IMG/VR virus record: IMGVR_UViG_3300009702_000050
Span: 1 to 38,600 of that record
Length of the DNA stretch: 38,600 nucleotides
Direction: 5' to 3' (one strand)
Source: a virus
Below are positions 31,605-38,600 of this stretch, piece by piece (the first letter of the stretch is position 1; every line of letters starts with the position of its first letter). Below the pieces are notes generated by a model that searched no databases, was not told where the DNA came from, and saw only the letters and a program-made list of their open reading frames with translations. The position numbers and the translations under genes were made by a program.

Positions 31605-33527
31605 ATGTTTAAAAGCATCAAAGCAACAAATTTTCTTTCTTGGTCTGATCTTCAGATTGATTTTGAATCTGGTGTTACTCTTATTGAGGGATGGAATTAT
31701 GATGACCAAAATCCAGAAGGATCTGGTAAATCTGCAATTCCTAATGCTTTAGTTTGGGCTATTTATGGAAAACTACCTAAAGATGCAAATATCAATGATG
31801 TAATTAAAGAAGGCGAAAAGTCATGTAATGTTCGAGTTCAATTACAGAATGGCGCATGTATTGATCGTAGTAGAAAACCTAATGATTTATACATTAGATA
31901 TACAAATGCTAATAGGGATGATACTATCCGAGGTAAAGATGCTCGTGAAACTCAACAAATGATTGAAGAATTAATTGGTTTTAGTTTTGAAACTTTTTGT
32001 CAGACTATCTATTTTGCTCAAAATTATCCTAAAAAATTCATAACTGCTACAGAAGAAGAGAAAGCAAAGATTTTATCTGAATTACAAGAACTTGAAGTTT
32101 TTGATAAAGCTAAAAAAATAGCACATGAGAAATTGAAAGAAACAAGTACTATATTAAATGAATTATCAATTGAATTAAAATTTCTTGAAGCTGAGCGAGT
32201 TAATAATTTTGAATTAATATCTAATATGAAAGAGCTGAAAGAACAAAATATACAAAATTTTAAAATTAAAAAACAAGTTATTGATAAAAATATAAGTAAA
32301 TTTGAAAATCAAATTAAACAAATTAGTAAAGAAATTATTGTTTTAGAAAAATCAATGAATGCCAAATATAATAAAGATTCTATTAAAAAAGAACTTGAAA
32401 GTTTTATTAAAGAACGTGTTGAATTAAAATTGAAAATCGATCACATAGAAAAGGAACAACGAAATAAACGAAAGTTAACTTTAAATCTTGAAAATATTAA
32501 TAAAAAATTAACTAAATTGGATCGAGAAATTTCTTCTATAGAAAAAGTTAAATCGCCTATATGCCCCACATGTGGTGGTTCATTCGAAAATAAAAATAAG
32601 TTAAAAGAATATTTAAAAGCAATTGAAAAAGAATTTCAAGAATTTAAAAATGAGGGCAATGATATTACTGAACAATTAAAAGAATTTAAAAATATAAATA
32701 AATCTAAACTTGAAAAAATTCTTGATAATTTATGTACTGAAGAAGCTGAATTACGATCTTCATTAAAAAAGATAGAAAAGAAAGAATTATCAATTCAGTC
32801 TCTAAAAAATGATTTACAAAAATTAGAAGGCCGCTTAGAAGCAACATTAGATGAATATGAAGATTTAGAAATTCCTGACAATAGTTCTTTAGACAATAAG
32901 ATAATTACAAAGAAAATTAAAGTTGAAAAAATTGAGAATAAAATCAAAAAATATTTAAAAGAAATTAATGAATTAAAAGATTATTCTTCTCGTTTATCTG
33001 TTCTTAAAGATTCATTTAAAGCTGTAAAATCTTATGTATTTCAAACAATTCTTCATGATCTTACTCTTCGATCTAATAAATATCTTTCAAATTTATTTAA
33101 TCAAGAAGTAAAAATAAAATTTTTAAATACTGGGACCAATGGTGAAGTGTCAAAAATTATAGTATTAGTAACAATTGATGGAAATGAACGTCCTTTAGGG
33201 CTTTATTCAGGAGGACAGTCAAGACGAATACAATTAGCAGTAGATTTGGCATTATCTGATATACTTTCATCAAGAGCATATAAACCAGTTAATTTTAGAA
33301 TACTTGATGAAATTTTTAAAGATTTATCAGAAGATTCAATGGAAAATATTCTTTCTTTGCTTGAGGGTCTTCAAGGAACGACATTATTAATTGAACACAA
33401 TAGTTTATTTAAAAATATTGTAAACAACTCAGTTCGAATTGAACTTCGAAATGGAACTAGTAAAATGGTAGAATCAAATTATGGCACTCAGACATTGGAA
33501 ATGCCGAAAATGCAAAACGGAATTTAG
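31605..33527 (+). CDS. SbcC/Rad50-like ATPase (T4 gp46 type)
   Basis: A 640-residue SMC-like partner of the preceding nuclease. Walker A EGSGKSAIP at about residue 45, Q-loop near YFAQNYPK, a long coiled coil with the zinc-hook CPTCGG at about residue 320, then the signature LYSGGQSRRIQLAVDLAL, Walker B FRILDEIF and the switch His in LLIEHNS. All ATPase residues are present. The hook dimerises two molecules so they can bridge DNA ends. The coiled-coil arms are short, as in phage forms. The stop TAG is followed by TAA two codons later. Confidence 0.93.
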   Translation: MFKSIKATNFLSWSDLQIDFESGVTLIEGWNYDDQNPEGSGKSAIPNALVWAIYGKLPKDANINDVIKEGEKSCNVRVQLQNGACIDRSRKPNDLYIRYTNANRDDTIRGKDARETQQMIEELIGFSFETFCQTIYFAQNYPKKFITATEEEKAKILSELQELEVFDKAKKIAHEKLKETSTILNELSIELKFLEAERVNNFELISNMKELKEQNIQNFKIKKQVIDKNISKFENQIKQISKEIIVLEKSMNAKYNKDSIKKELESFIKERVELKLKIDHIEKEQRNKRKLTLNLENINKKLTKLDREISSIEKVKSPICPTCGGSFENKNKLKEYLKAIEKEFQEFKNEGNDITEQLKEFKNINKSKLEKILDNLCTEEAELRSSLKKIEKKELSIQSLKNDLQKLEGRLEATLDEYEDLEIPDNSSLDNKIITKKIKVEKIENKIKKYLKEINELKDYSSRLSVLKDSFKAVKSYVFQTILHDLTLRSNKYLSNLFNQEVKIKFLNTGTNGEVSKIIVLVTIDGNERPLGLYSGGQSRRIQLAVDLALSDILSSRAYKPVNFRILDEIFKDLSEDSMENILSLLEGLQGTTLLIEHNSLFKNIVNNSVRIELRNGTSKMVESNYGTQTLEMPKMQNGI

Positions 33528-33795
33528 ATCATTTAAAGATACTCCATTACATTGTGGTGTATCTTCTGAGCTTGTTTTAAAAACTCCAAATGCAAAAATT
33601 CTTGAACCTGTTAATAAATATAAAGGAAAATCGAATTTAAAAGATCAACAAAAGATTCTTAAGAAACGTTCTAGAGAACATGCTAGAGATTTTGAAATTA
33701 ATGACTATATAGCAACTTCAAGCAAAGAGCAGGTTATTAAAAATAAGTGGATTAATCCCGATGGCCAAAAAAGACGAAAAATTGACGATATTTAA
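33481..33795 (+). CDS. Zinc-ribbon protein (104 aa)
   Basis: Starts inside the end of the SbcC-like gene (about 47-base overlap, other frame). The N-terminus WKCRKCKTEF--------LHCG holds three cysteines and a histidine of a ribbon-like zinc site, as in FmdB-like fragments. The rest is strongly basic (KQQKILKKRSREHARDF-type helix), ending KRRKIDDI. It is likely a nucleic-acid-binding accessory between the SbcC-like ATPase and the resolvase. No ribosome site stands out. Confidence 0.55.
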   Translation: MALRHWKCRKCKTEFRSFKDTPLHCGVSSELVLKTPNAKILEPVNKYKGKSNLKDQQKILKKRSREHARDFEINDYIATSSKEQVIKNKWINPDGQKRRKIDDI

Positions 33796-34414
33796 AAAGA
33801 AACTGAAACAAGAGATTCTTATTTCTTTTGATTTATCAACTTCTTGCTCAGGTTGGGCGATATTTGATATTGATACTAAAGAATTATTAGATTCTGGTTT
33901 CGTAAAAGGCTCAGAGAAGGGTTTATCCAAGTTAACCTACCCAAGACGTCAACTTGCTAAAATGGAGGCCATGGCGGGCATTTTAAGCGCTTTAATAGAC
34001 CAAATTGACCCAGATTTCATAGTCATTGAGGAAATAAACTCAGGAGTGAGTCGCTTAGGTCAAAAAACATTAGATGGACTTCATTGGATTTTTCTTCAAA
34101 AATTTAAAGATCATAGAGCTAAGATAATTTATAAAGATTCCGATGGTTTATCTGGTTGGCGAAAAGACTTGGATTTAAACCTTTCAAAAGATGATAAATT
34201 AAAAAACAAACAAATTCGAGACTTTAACAGCAAAGTCAGTAAAAAGGATCAAAAACCCATAATTCATAAGAAACATGTCGCAGTTCGGTTTGTTAATAAA
34301 ACATTCAATAAAACCCATAGTTTAGACTTCAAATACGAGAATTCGCCCACATATGTTGATGTTTGTGATGCAATTTGTTGTGGTTTTTCCGTAGTTCAAC
34401 AACTTAAATTATGA
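33761..34414 (+). CDS. RuvC-like Holliday junction resolvase
   Basis: A 217-residue endonuclease of the RNase H/RuvC fold. The first acidic motif is ISFDLSTSCSGWAIFD (Asp24, with the G-A strand), the second FIVIEEINSG, and the third VDVCDAICCGF near the C-terminus. This is the spacing of RuvC and of phage/poxvirus resolvases, with a Lys-rich insertion between motifs two and three. It would cut four-way junctions so that the terminase can package linear DNA. The start overlaps the zinc-ribbon gene by 35 bases. The middle (about 33,900-34,060) is slightly more GC-rich than its neighbours. Confidence 0.75.
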   Translation: MAKKDEKLTIFKKKLKQEILISFDLSTSCSGWAIFDIDTKELLDSGFVKGSEKGLSKLTYPRRQLAKMEAMAGILSALIDQIDPDFIVIEEINSGVSRLGQKTLDGLHWIFLQKFKDHRAKIIYKDSDGLSGWRKDLDLNLSKDDKLKNKQIRDFNSKVSKKDQKPIIHKKHVAVRFVNKTFNKTHSLDFKYENSPTYVDVCDAICCGFSVVQQLKL

Positions 34415-34429
34415 TTATAAAAGCGTGTA

Positions 34430-34458
34430 TTGACTCTAAAGATGTAAAGTGATAAAGT
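34430..34458 (+). promoter_or_regulatory. Promoter of the packaging block
   Basis: TTGACT (34430-34435), a 17-base spacer, TAAAGT (34453-34458). The -10 ends six bases before the ATG at 34465, so transcription would begin at or beside the start codon, giving a leaderless message; no SD sequence is present. Confidence 0.65.
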
Positions 34459-34464
34459 ATAGTT

Positions 34465-34902
34465 ATGAAGTCAAGTAAAAACAATGAACAAGAAGTTTTT
34501 GTTGCTCAGGGTATTGAATGGCTTTTAAAAGCTGGAATAATTGAACACCCCGATGTTCAAGAAGTTTTGATGTTAAATATTTTGATGATTGATGACAAAG
34601 TAAATGATGTTGAATTTATATGTGATTCTCAAAATTTTAGAATATTAGTTTTTATTGAATTATTTTATGAAAATAATTTCTTTCGAAAATTAATGAAAAA
34701 AATTAAAGTTTTATTGAAAAAAGAAATAGATTTATCACAAGAAGTAATAGGACAAATCGCTGTTAATAAGTTACATCAAGTTTTACCTAATTTTGATATT
34801 CGGGCCACTTTTAATCGAGCTATTTATGATAAATCATTAAAAATTGCTGAAAAAATAATTGGTTCTAAAAAAGAACTTTATATTGAAAATAGGAACATTT
34901 AA
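34465..34902 (+). CDS. Unknown protein before the packaging genes (145 aa)
   Basis: First gene after a promoter. A 145-residue mostly helical protein: EVFVAQGIEWLLKAGIIEH, a hydrophobic beta strand FRILVFIELFYEN, then a Lys-rich helix KLMKKIKVLLKKEID and a C-terminal helical part (SLKIAEKIIGSKK). The hydrophobic strand does not look membrane-spanning. No known motif. Its stop overlaps the next ATG (TAATG). A host-takeover or packaging helper is possible, but nothing shows it. Confidence 0.55.
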   Translation: MKSSKNNEQEVFVAQGIEWLLKAGIIEHPDVQEVLMLNILMIDDKVNDVEFICDSQNFRILVFIELFYENNFFRKLMKKIKVLLKKEIDLSQEVIGQIAVNKLHQVLPNFDIRATFNRAIYDKSLKIAEKIIGSKKELYIENRNI

Positions 34903-35498
34903 TGTTTTTGTTATATTTACATCTTTTATTATTTAATATTAATCCAATTCATATTGGACAAACTTATTATGTATTGAAACAACTTCAACCTGATTTAAAA
35001 GTTTGTCAAGCAATTGAATTAGCAACTTCAATAGAATCTTTATGTAAAAAATATAATCTTCCTGAAGATGAATTTTTATCAATTTTATTTCAAGAATCTT
35101 CTTTAAAAACCGACCCAAAAAGTTGTTTAAAAAGACCCCAAAACTGTACTCATGATTTTGGAATAGGACAAGTGAACTATATTATTTGGGGTAAAAAGAT
35201 AAATTTAGAACCAATAAAAGCACTTAAAAATATATCTTACTCTGTAGAAATAAGTGCAAAAATCATAAATCATTATAAGAAAAAATATTCACAGAAAGAC
35301 AAGGATTGGATTTATAGATATCACTCTAAAACACCTTCTTTAAAAAAGGCATATAAAGAACGAATAGAAGCCATACATGCTAAAATTAAGAAATATAAAA
35401 GAGGATATTTAGATGGAAGACGAACTAAAAACAAAGTTATTGGAACACACTTCAATTATTGCCAAAAACAAGAAGAGATATCCTCTAGGTTGCCTTAA
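34902..35498 (+). CDS. Lytic transglycosylase, exported
   Basis: A 198-residue peptidoglycan-cleaving enzyme of the Slt type. Catalytic Glu65 in FLSILFQESSLKTDP, then DFGIGQVNY (the G-(I/L)-GQ-N motif of the family) and a late YSVEISAKII helix. The N-terminus is hydrophobic (FLLYLHLLLF), consistent with a signal peptide or anchor, though without basic residues before it. It is separate from the GH24 endolysin, so it is more likely used in wall penetration at infection or as a second lysis enzyme. It overlaps the next gene by 86 bases. Confidence 0.75.
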   Translation: MFLLYLHLLLFNINPIHIGQTYYVLKQLQPDLKVCQAIELATSIESLCKKYNLPEDEFLSILFQESSLKTDPKSCLKRPQNCTHDFGIGQVNYIIWGKKINLEPIKALKNISYSVEISAKIINHYKKKYSQKDKDWIYRYHSKTPSLKKAYKERIEAIHAKIKKYKRGYLDGRRTKNKVIGTHFNYCQKQEEISSRLP

Positions 35499-36021
35499 AA
35501 CTTTATTTATTACATCTGAACAAACATTAGATGAATTTTGTGAAAATTATAAAATTTCAGCTTCTCATTTACTCAAATATTATAAAGAACAAAATTGGGA
35601 AAACTTAAGAGAAAAGAGTAGAGAAGATGCTGGCACAGTTGCACAAGAACTTGTTTTAGAACATGTAAAAGATGCATTTAACTTAGAAATGCAAATTAAT
35701 GCTTTAATGACTTTACAAGTTCGCAATCATGTCGATTATTTAATTAGATATTATAATGAGTATGGTGATTTATTTTCTAGAAATAGTGTAGGTGAAATAA
35801 TTATGGATGGATTTGGAAATCCAATACCTTTAAGAATACCAAATACACCTAAAGATATAATGTCTAGAAAAAATAATATGGAACTTTTATTAACTCTAGG
35901 ACAATTAACACAACAAAATCAAACAACTGCAATTAATATTAATTCTGAAAAAGAAAAGAAAAAATTATCCTCAGAATACATGCATTTTTTAAAAAGTAAT
36001 GATGATAATGAAACGAATTGA
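35413..36021 (+). CDS. terS: Probable small terminase subunit
   Basis: A 202-residue protein starting inside the transglycosylase gene (GAGGA upstream) and overlapping the large terminase by 23 bases. Residues ~35-65 (TLDEFCENYKISASHLLKYYKEQNWENL) form an HTH unit of the type that recognises the packaging site. A central helical region (AQELVLEHVKDAFNLEMQIN) could make the oligomeric ring. The call rests on this layout and the position directly before the large terminase. Confidence 0.7.
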   Translation: MEDELKTKLLEHTSIIAKNKKRYPLGCLKTLFITSEQTLDEFCENYKISASHLLKYYKEQNWENLREKSREDAGTVAQELVLEHVKDAFNLEMQINALMTLQVRNHVDYLIRYYNEYGDLFSRNSVGEIIMDGFGNPIPLRIPNTPKDIMSRKNNMELLLTLGQLTQQNQTTAININSEKEKKKLSSEYMHFLKSNDDNETN

Positions 36022-37858
36022 ACAACTTAATAATTTAGAATTTGCTCAAGTTTTTAAAGATCTTAGAGAAAAGATTATCGAAGATCCTGTAAAAAACTTC
36101 GTAGAAGCAAGCGGATTCATTAATTTTAAACCAACGCCAGCTCAAAGAGTCGCATTGAAAATTATATTTGGTCAAGAATTAGATCCATTAAATCCTCATA
36201 TTATTAATTTTGAATATATAGACAAAGAAGGCGCATTTCGTCTTAATCAAGTTGAATTGACTGAAGTCGAAATTTATGAGTATATGACTGGAAAACAATA
36301 TGTTGTAGCCCCCACTGTAATGAGAGAAACGATATCTGATGTAGATTTAATAATTGGTCGTCGAGGAGGGAAATCAACAATTGCTGCCATATTAGCAACA
36401 TTTGGTGCATTAAAAGAAAATTGGAAACCTTATTTAAATAAAACTAGATATGCAACAGTATTGATTCTGTCTCATGGTAAAGAATTTTCACAAGAAATTT
36501 TAGAAATTATACGTGGTTTAGTAATGGATTCTCCTATTTTAAATCGATTAATTGATAAGAAAAAGAAAAATACACAAACTACATTTAATATGAAAATTCC
36601 TTTTTTAAAAGAAAAAAATGGCAAATTATTAATAGAAGATTCTAGAGTTCAAATTAAAGTTGGCGCAGCAAGTAAAAGAACAACACGGGGTGCAGCTATT
36701 TGTTTTTCACTTAATGATGAAATTGCATATTGGGGAACCGATGATAAATATGCTGAAACCGATGAAGACATTATTCGAGCTATCCGACCTTCATTGGGCC
36801 AATTTAAAGGTAAAGGAATGATGATTAAACTTTCATCTCCAGGCACCAAACAAGGTGTTTTATATGACGAATATCAAAATAAAGAAGATTTACCAGGAAC
36901 ATTTATTATTTTTAAAGCCCCTTCATGGGTATGGAATGATATTCTAGATGATAAGTTTTTAGGTATTGAATATAAATTAGATCCAAATGGGTTTCAAACA
37001 GAATATCGCGCAGAATTTGTGGATTCATTATCAGATTTTATAATGTCTGATATGGTCGATCTTTGTGTTATTAAAAATGCTGCTTTATCTCCTCCTGAAG
37101 ATAAGAAAACTGAAGTTGCATATGTAGCAGCAATTGATGCAGCTTTTAAAGGAGACCGTTTTTCTTTCAGTATTATGGGGTATGTAAATGGAAGATTTAA
37201 GCAATATGTATTAAAAGCATGGGAAGGCAGTCGAATAAAACCGGTTAAAGCATTTGAAATAGCTGAATTTATTAGAAATATTTGTAAAGAATATGGACTT
37301 TTTAAAATTCATGCCGATCAATATGCATTTCAACCATTAAAAGAAATTTTTGAACAATATAATTTGACTTTGTTAGAAACTCCTTTCACCAATACTTTTA
37401 AAAAGCAAATTTATTATAATTTAAAAACTATGATTCATAATCAAAAAGTTGATTTATTGGATCATAAGCAAAATATTAAAGAAATTAAGCAATTACAAGT
37501 TGAACAGAGTTCAACAGGAACTGTAAGAATTGGCCATCCTAATGGAGGACATGACGATTGCGCAGATGTAACTGCAATTTGTACATATTTACTAGCGCAT
37601 GATCTTCATAAAGCCGGCATTGATATGGGTGAAATCGCCGGTACTGATTATGAAATTGGATTCGATAAACACGGAAAAACAATCAATCAAGCGCCTTCTG
37701 CTGAAATGTTAAGTCGAATGTATAAATCTGAAATTTTTGACAATAGCTATTTATATATGAAAGATCCAAAAACTGGTCAATATGTCAAAAAAATTGAAAA
37801 TGAAGAAGAAGAAGAAAATTCTGAAAGAGAAATGGGCGGTGACTTCATTTTTGCGTAA
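35999..37858 (+). CDS. terL: Large terminase subunit
   Basis: A 619-residue packaging motor and nuclease. Motor: Walker A IGRRGGKST (119-127), Walker B-like ICFSLNDEIAYWG, and the coupling motif KLSSPGT. Nuclease (RNase H fold): AAIDAAFKGDRFS, a central IHADQYAF, and late GHDDCADV, supplying the three acidic clusters. ATGs at 35999, 36002 and 36008 are all possible; no ribosome site separates them, so translation is probably coupled. The Glu-rich tail is short. It is the last phage gene of the window; foreign DNA begins within about 25 bases after the stop. Confidence 0.95.
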   Translation: MMIMKRIEQLNNLEFAQVFKDLREKIIEDPVKNFVEASGFINFKPTPAQRVALKIIFGQELDPLNPHIINFEYIDKEGAFRLNQVELTEVEIYEYMTGKQYVVAPTVMRETISDVDLIIGRRGGKSTIAAILATFGALKENWKPYLNKTRYATVLILSHGKEFSQEILEIIRGLVMDSPILNRLIDKKKKNTQTTFNMKIPFLKEKNGKLLIEDSRVQIKVGAASKRTTRGAAICFSLNDEIAYWGTDDKYAETDEDIIRAIRPSLGQFKGKGMMIKLSSPGTKQGVLYDEYQNKEDLPGTFIIFKAPSWVWNDILDDKFLGIEYKLDPNGFQTEYRAEFVDSLSDFIMSDMVDLCVIKNAALSPPEDKKTEVAYVAAIDAAFKGDRFSFSIMGYVNGRFKQYVLKAWEGSRIKPVKAFEIAEFIRNICKEYGLFKIHADQYAFQPLKEIFEQYNLTLLETPFTNTFKKQIYYNLKTMIHNQKVDLLDHKQNIKEIKQLQVEQSSTGTVRIGHPNGGHDDCADVTAICTYLLAHDLHKAGIDMGEIAGTDYEIGFDKHGKTINQAPSAEMLSRMYKSEIFDNSYLYMKDPKTGQYVKKIENEEEEENSEREMGGDFIFA

Positions 37859-37885
37859 TTTGTCTTTTAGTCCTATTTTTTTAGG
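37859..37885. other. Phage/bacterial DNA junction
   Basis: The AT-rich phage DNA ends after the terminase. From about 37,885 the composition is visibly more GC-rich, the codon choice changes and the gene runs the other way. A bacterial-type gene started at 37,932 on the minus strand is cut off here. A short CCTA/TAGG hairpin with T-run lies at 37,872-37,885. The exact crossover base cannot be seen without a reference. Confidence 0.6.
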
Positions 37886-37932
37886 TTGGTTGAAATACGA
37901 ATAAGATCTTGGATGCTATCAGGATTGTTCAT
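37873..37932 (-). pseudogene. Truncated second gene of bacterial operon (19 codons)
   Basis: The ATG overlaps the stop of the regulator gene (ATGA), the arrangement of a two-gene operon. The reading frame gives MNNPDSIQDLIRISTNLKK and then stops at TAG, exactly where the DNA changes to phage-like. Nineteen residues of sensible helical protein followed by an abrupt end indicate that the rest of this gene has been displaced. From memory, this type of regulator often precedes a nucleotidyltransferase; that identity is not visible here. Confidence 0.6.
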
Positions 37933-38453
37933 GCGAATAGTCTTTTCTTAATTTCTTTACGGGCCATAGTTTTTTCTCGTGCTCGGCCTACCCGTAGAGC
38001 GTCGACCATCGCCAAAAGTTCATAGAGCTTGGGATCCTCTTTGGCGGCTTCTGGTGCAGAAGAATAGATGGGCTGAATCGTCTGGCCTGTCACTTTTCCG
38101 TCAGCGTCGGGCCATACGTATTTGTCGTTATTACCAGAGATAATTTTTTTATCGAGAGGAGGTGCTGAATGAGAGGTTGGTATTCCTCGATCAACTGGTC
38201 CTGGCTTTGCAGGAAAAACAAAGGGGAGTCCATAGATGAGAAAGTCGGTAAAATTTAGTTTCATCACTTTATTGGATTCGGGAATTAAAAGCCTTGCTTC
38301 AGCTGCTCGCTTAAGCCCGGCGCTTATTTCCGACTGGCTCATATGAAGCTGTCTGGAGAGTTGAAGTTGGTTTAACTTGTGAACATCCCGCGAGCTCGCC
38401 AGCTTCAATAGAAGTAGAACATCTTGAGGTTTAATGCCGGAGCGACTTTGCAT
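37929..38453 (-). CDS. Winged-helix (MarR-like) regulator, bacterial
   Basis: A 174-residue DNA-binding protein with clearly different codon use from the phage. Residues ~5-60 form a winged-helix unit: SGIKPQDVLLLLKLASS, then LNQLQLSRQLHMSQSEISAGLKRAAEARLL (recognition helix SQSEISAGLKRA). The C-terminal part has LNFTDFLIYGLPFVFPAKPG, GIPTSHSAPPL, YVWPDADGKVTG and a final helix KLYELLAMVDALRVGRAREK, a conserved layout I associate with regulators paired with toxin-like nucleotidyltransferases. I chose Met12 of the longer frame (38453): a -10 box lies six bases upstream, and the extra residues overlap the promoter. It is probably autoregulated through the palindrome at 38478. Confidence 0.7.
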   Translation of the reverse strand: MQSRSGIKPQDVLLLLKLASSRDVHKLNQLQLSRQLHMSQSEISAGLKRAAEARLLIPESNKVMKLNFTDFLIYGLPFVFPAKPGPVDRGIPTSHSAPPLDKKIISGNNDKYVWPDADGKVTGQTIQPIYSSAPEAAKEDPKLYELLAMVDALRVGRAREKTMARKEIKKRLFA

Positions 38454-38459
38454 GAATTG

Positions 38460-38503
38460 AGTATAGCACAATATTTCATATTTCATATCGCAATATGAAA
38501 TAT
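38460..38503 (-). promoter_or_regulatory. Promoter and palindromic operator of the regulator
   Basis: On the minus strand an extended -10, TGCTATACT (TATACT at 38465-38460), ends six bases before the ATG, implying a leaderless message. Just upstream is a perfect 11-bp inverted repeat ATATTTCATAT (38478-38488) / ATATGAAATAT (38493-38503) with a four-base centre, and a further ATTTCAT copy on its left. It covers the -35 region, as expected for repression by the adjacent winged-helix protein. Confidence 0.6.
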
Positions 38504-38600
38504 ATATATAAAATCAGCTAGTTAGTATGTGGCCATTGATGGGAGAGGCGTAGGGCACAGTTGTAATTTGCGGACATTTGGAGGTTTGACAATTAACGAC
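38504..38600. other. Bacterial upstream region, no feature seen
   Basis: The last ~97 bases lie upstream of the regulator gene. An AT repeat (TATATATATA) starts the stretch; the rest is mixed composition with no ORF, tRNA or repeat I can support. Confidence 0.5.

Noticed and set aside
1-37860. Genome-wide recoding of TAG to a sense codon
   Set aside because: About eight genes end naturally at TAG and only one gene is interrupted by it, so wholesale recoding is unlikely; only leaky read-through remains possible.
1-38600. CRISPR array, reverse transcriptase/DGR or insertion sequence
   Set aside because: No regularly spaced repeats, no reverse transcriptase motif, and no transposase or terminal inverted repeats were found.

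Overview
The window is most of the right half of a strongly AT-rich, tailed double-stranded DNA phage (about 1-37,860). It is followed by roughly 700 bases of visibly more GC-rich DNA that reads like bacterial chromosome. A baseplate J-like protein at the left edge suggests a contractile-tail (myovirus-like) virion. Promoters are of the ordinary bacterial TTGACA/TATAAT kind. A GH24 endolysin plus a second lytic transglycosylase point to a bacterial host with a peptidoglycan wall. I cannot name host or phage. No portal, capsid, tail-tube, integrase or repressor gene is visible; the capsid and tail-tube genes presumably lie left of position 1.

Layout. (1) 1-11,910, plus strand: baseplate J-like protein (cut by the window edge), a second baseplate/tail protein, three large fibre-type proteins that share N- or C-terminal modules, and two small jelly-roll-like proteins. 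(2) 11,910-13,060: a membrane protein that could be the holin, then the GH24 endolysin, ending at a hairpin between convergent genes. (3) 13,131-17,577, minus strand: a tightly packed operon of a small basic protein, a small membrane protein, a UvsW-like helicase, a CYTH triphosphate-tunnel protein, another small membrane protein, a HAD phosphatase, a DnaQ-like exonuclease split by an in-frame TAG, a DUF1003-like membrane protein and a small coiled-coil protein. (4) 17,578-18,086: a 500-base divergent gap without genes, rich in perfect inverted repeats and flanked by outward-facing promoters; a candidate structured RNA or origin. (5) 18,087-20,885: two small genes (the second probably frameshifted), a phage GroEL and an overlapping gene of unknown function. 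(6) 20,942-34,414: replication and recombination: HTH-metallophosphoesterase, ERF-like annealing protein, primase-helicase fusion, family B DNA polymerase, dNMP kinase, RecA-like recombinase, SbcD/SbcC (gp47/gp46) pair, zinc-ribbon protein and RuvC-like resolvase. (7) 34,465-37,858: an unknown gene, a secreted lytic transglycosylase, small terminase (probable) and large terminase. (8) 37,873-38,600: a bacterial-type winged-helix regulator on the minus strand with its own promoter and palindromic operator, followed through an ATGA overlap by the first 19 codons of a second gene that is cut off where phage DNA begins.

How it works together: the replication genes form a nearly self-sufficient set (primase, helicase, polymerase, nucleotide kinase). 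Recombination functions (RecA-like, SbcCD-like, UvsW-like, RuvC-like) would support T4-style recombination-dependent replication and the resolution of branched DNA before the terminase packages it. The phage chaperonin may fold virion or replication proteins. The most unusual points are the phage/bacterial junction inside a broken operon, the structured divergent intergenic region, the amber-split exonuclease, the chaperonin with an altered apical segment and an unknown partner gene, and the CYTH enzyme in the minus-strand operon.
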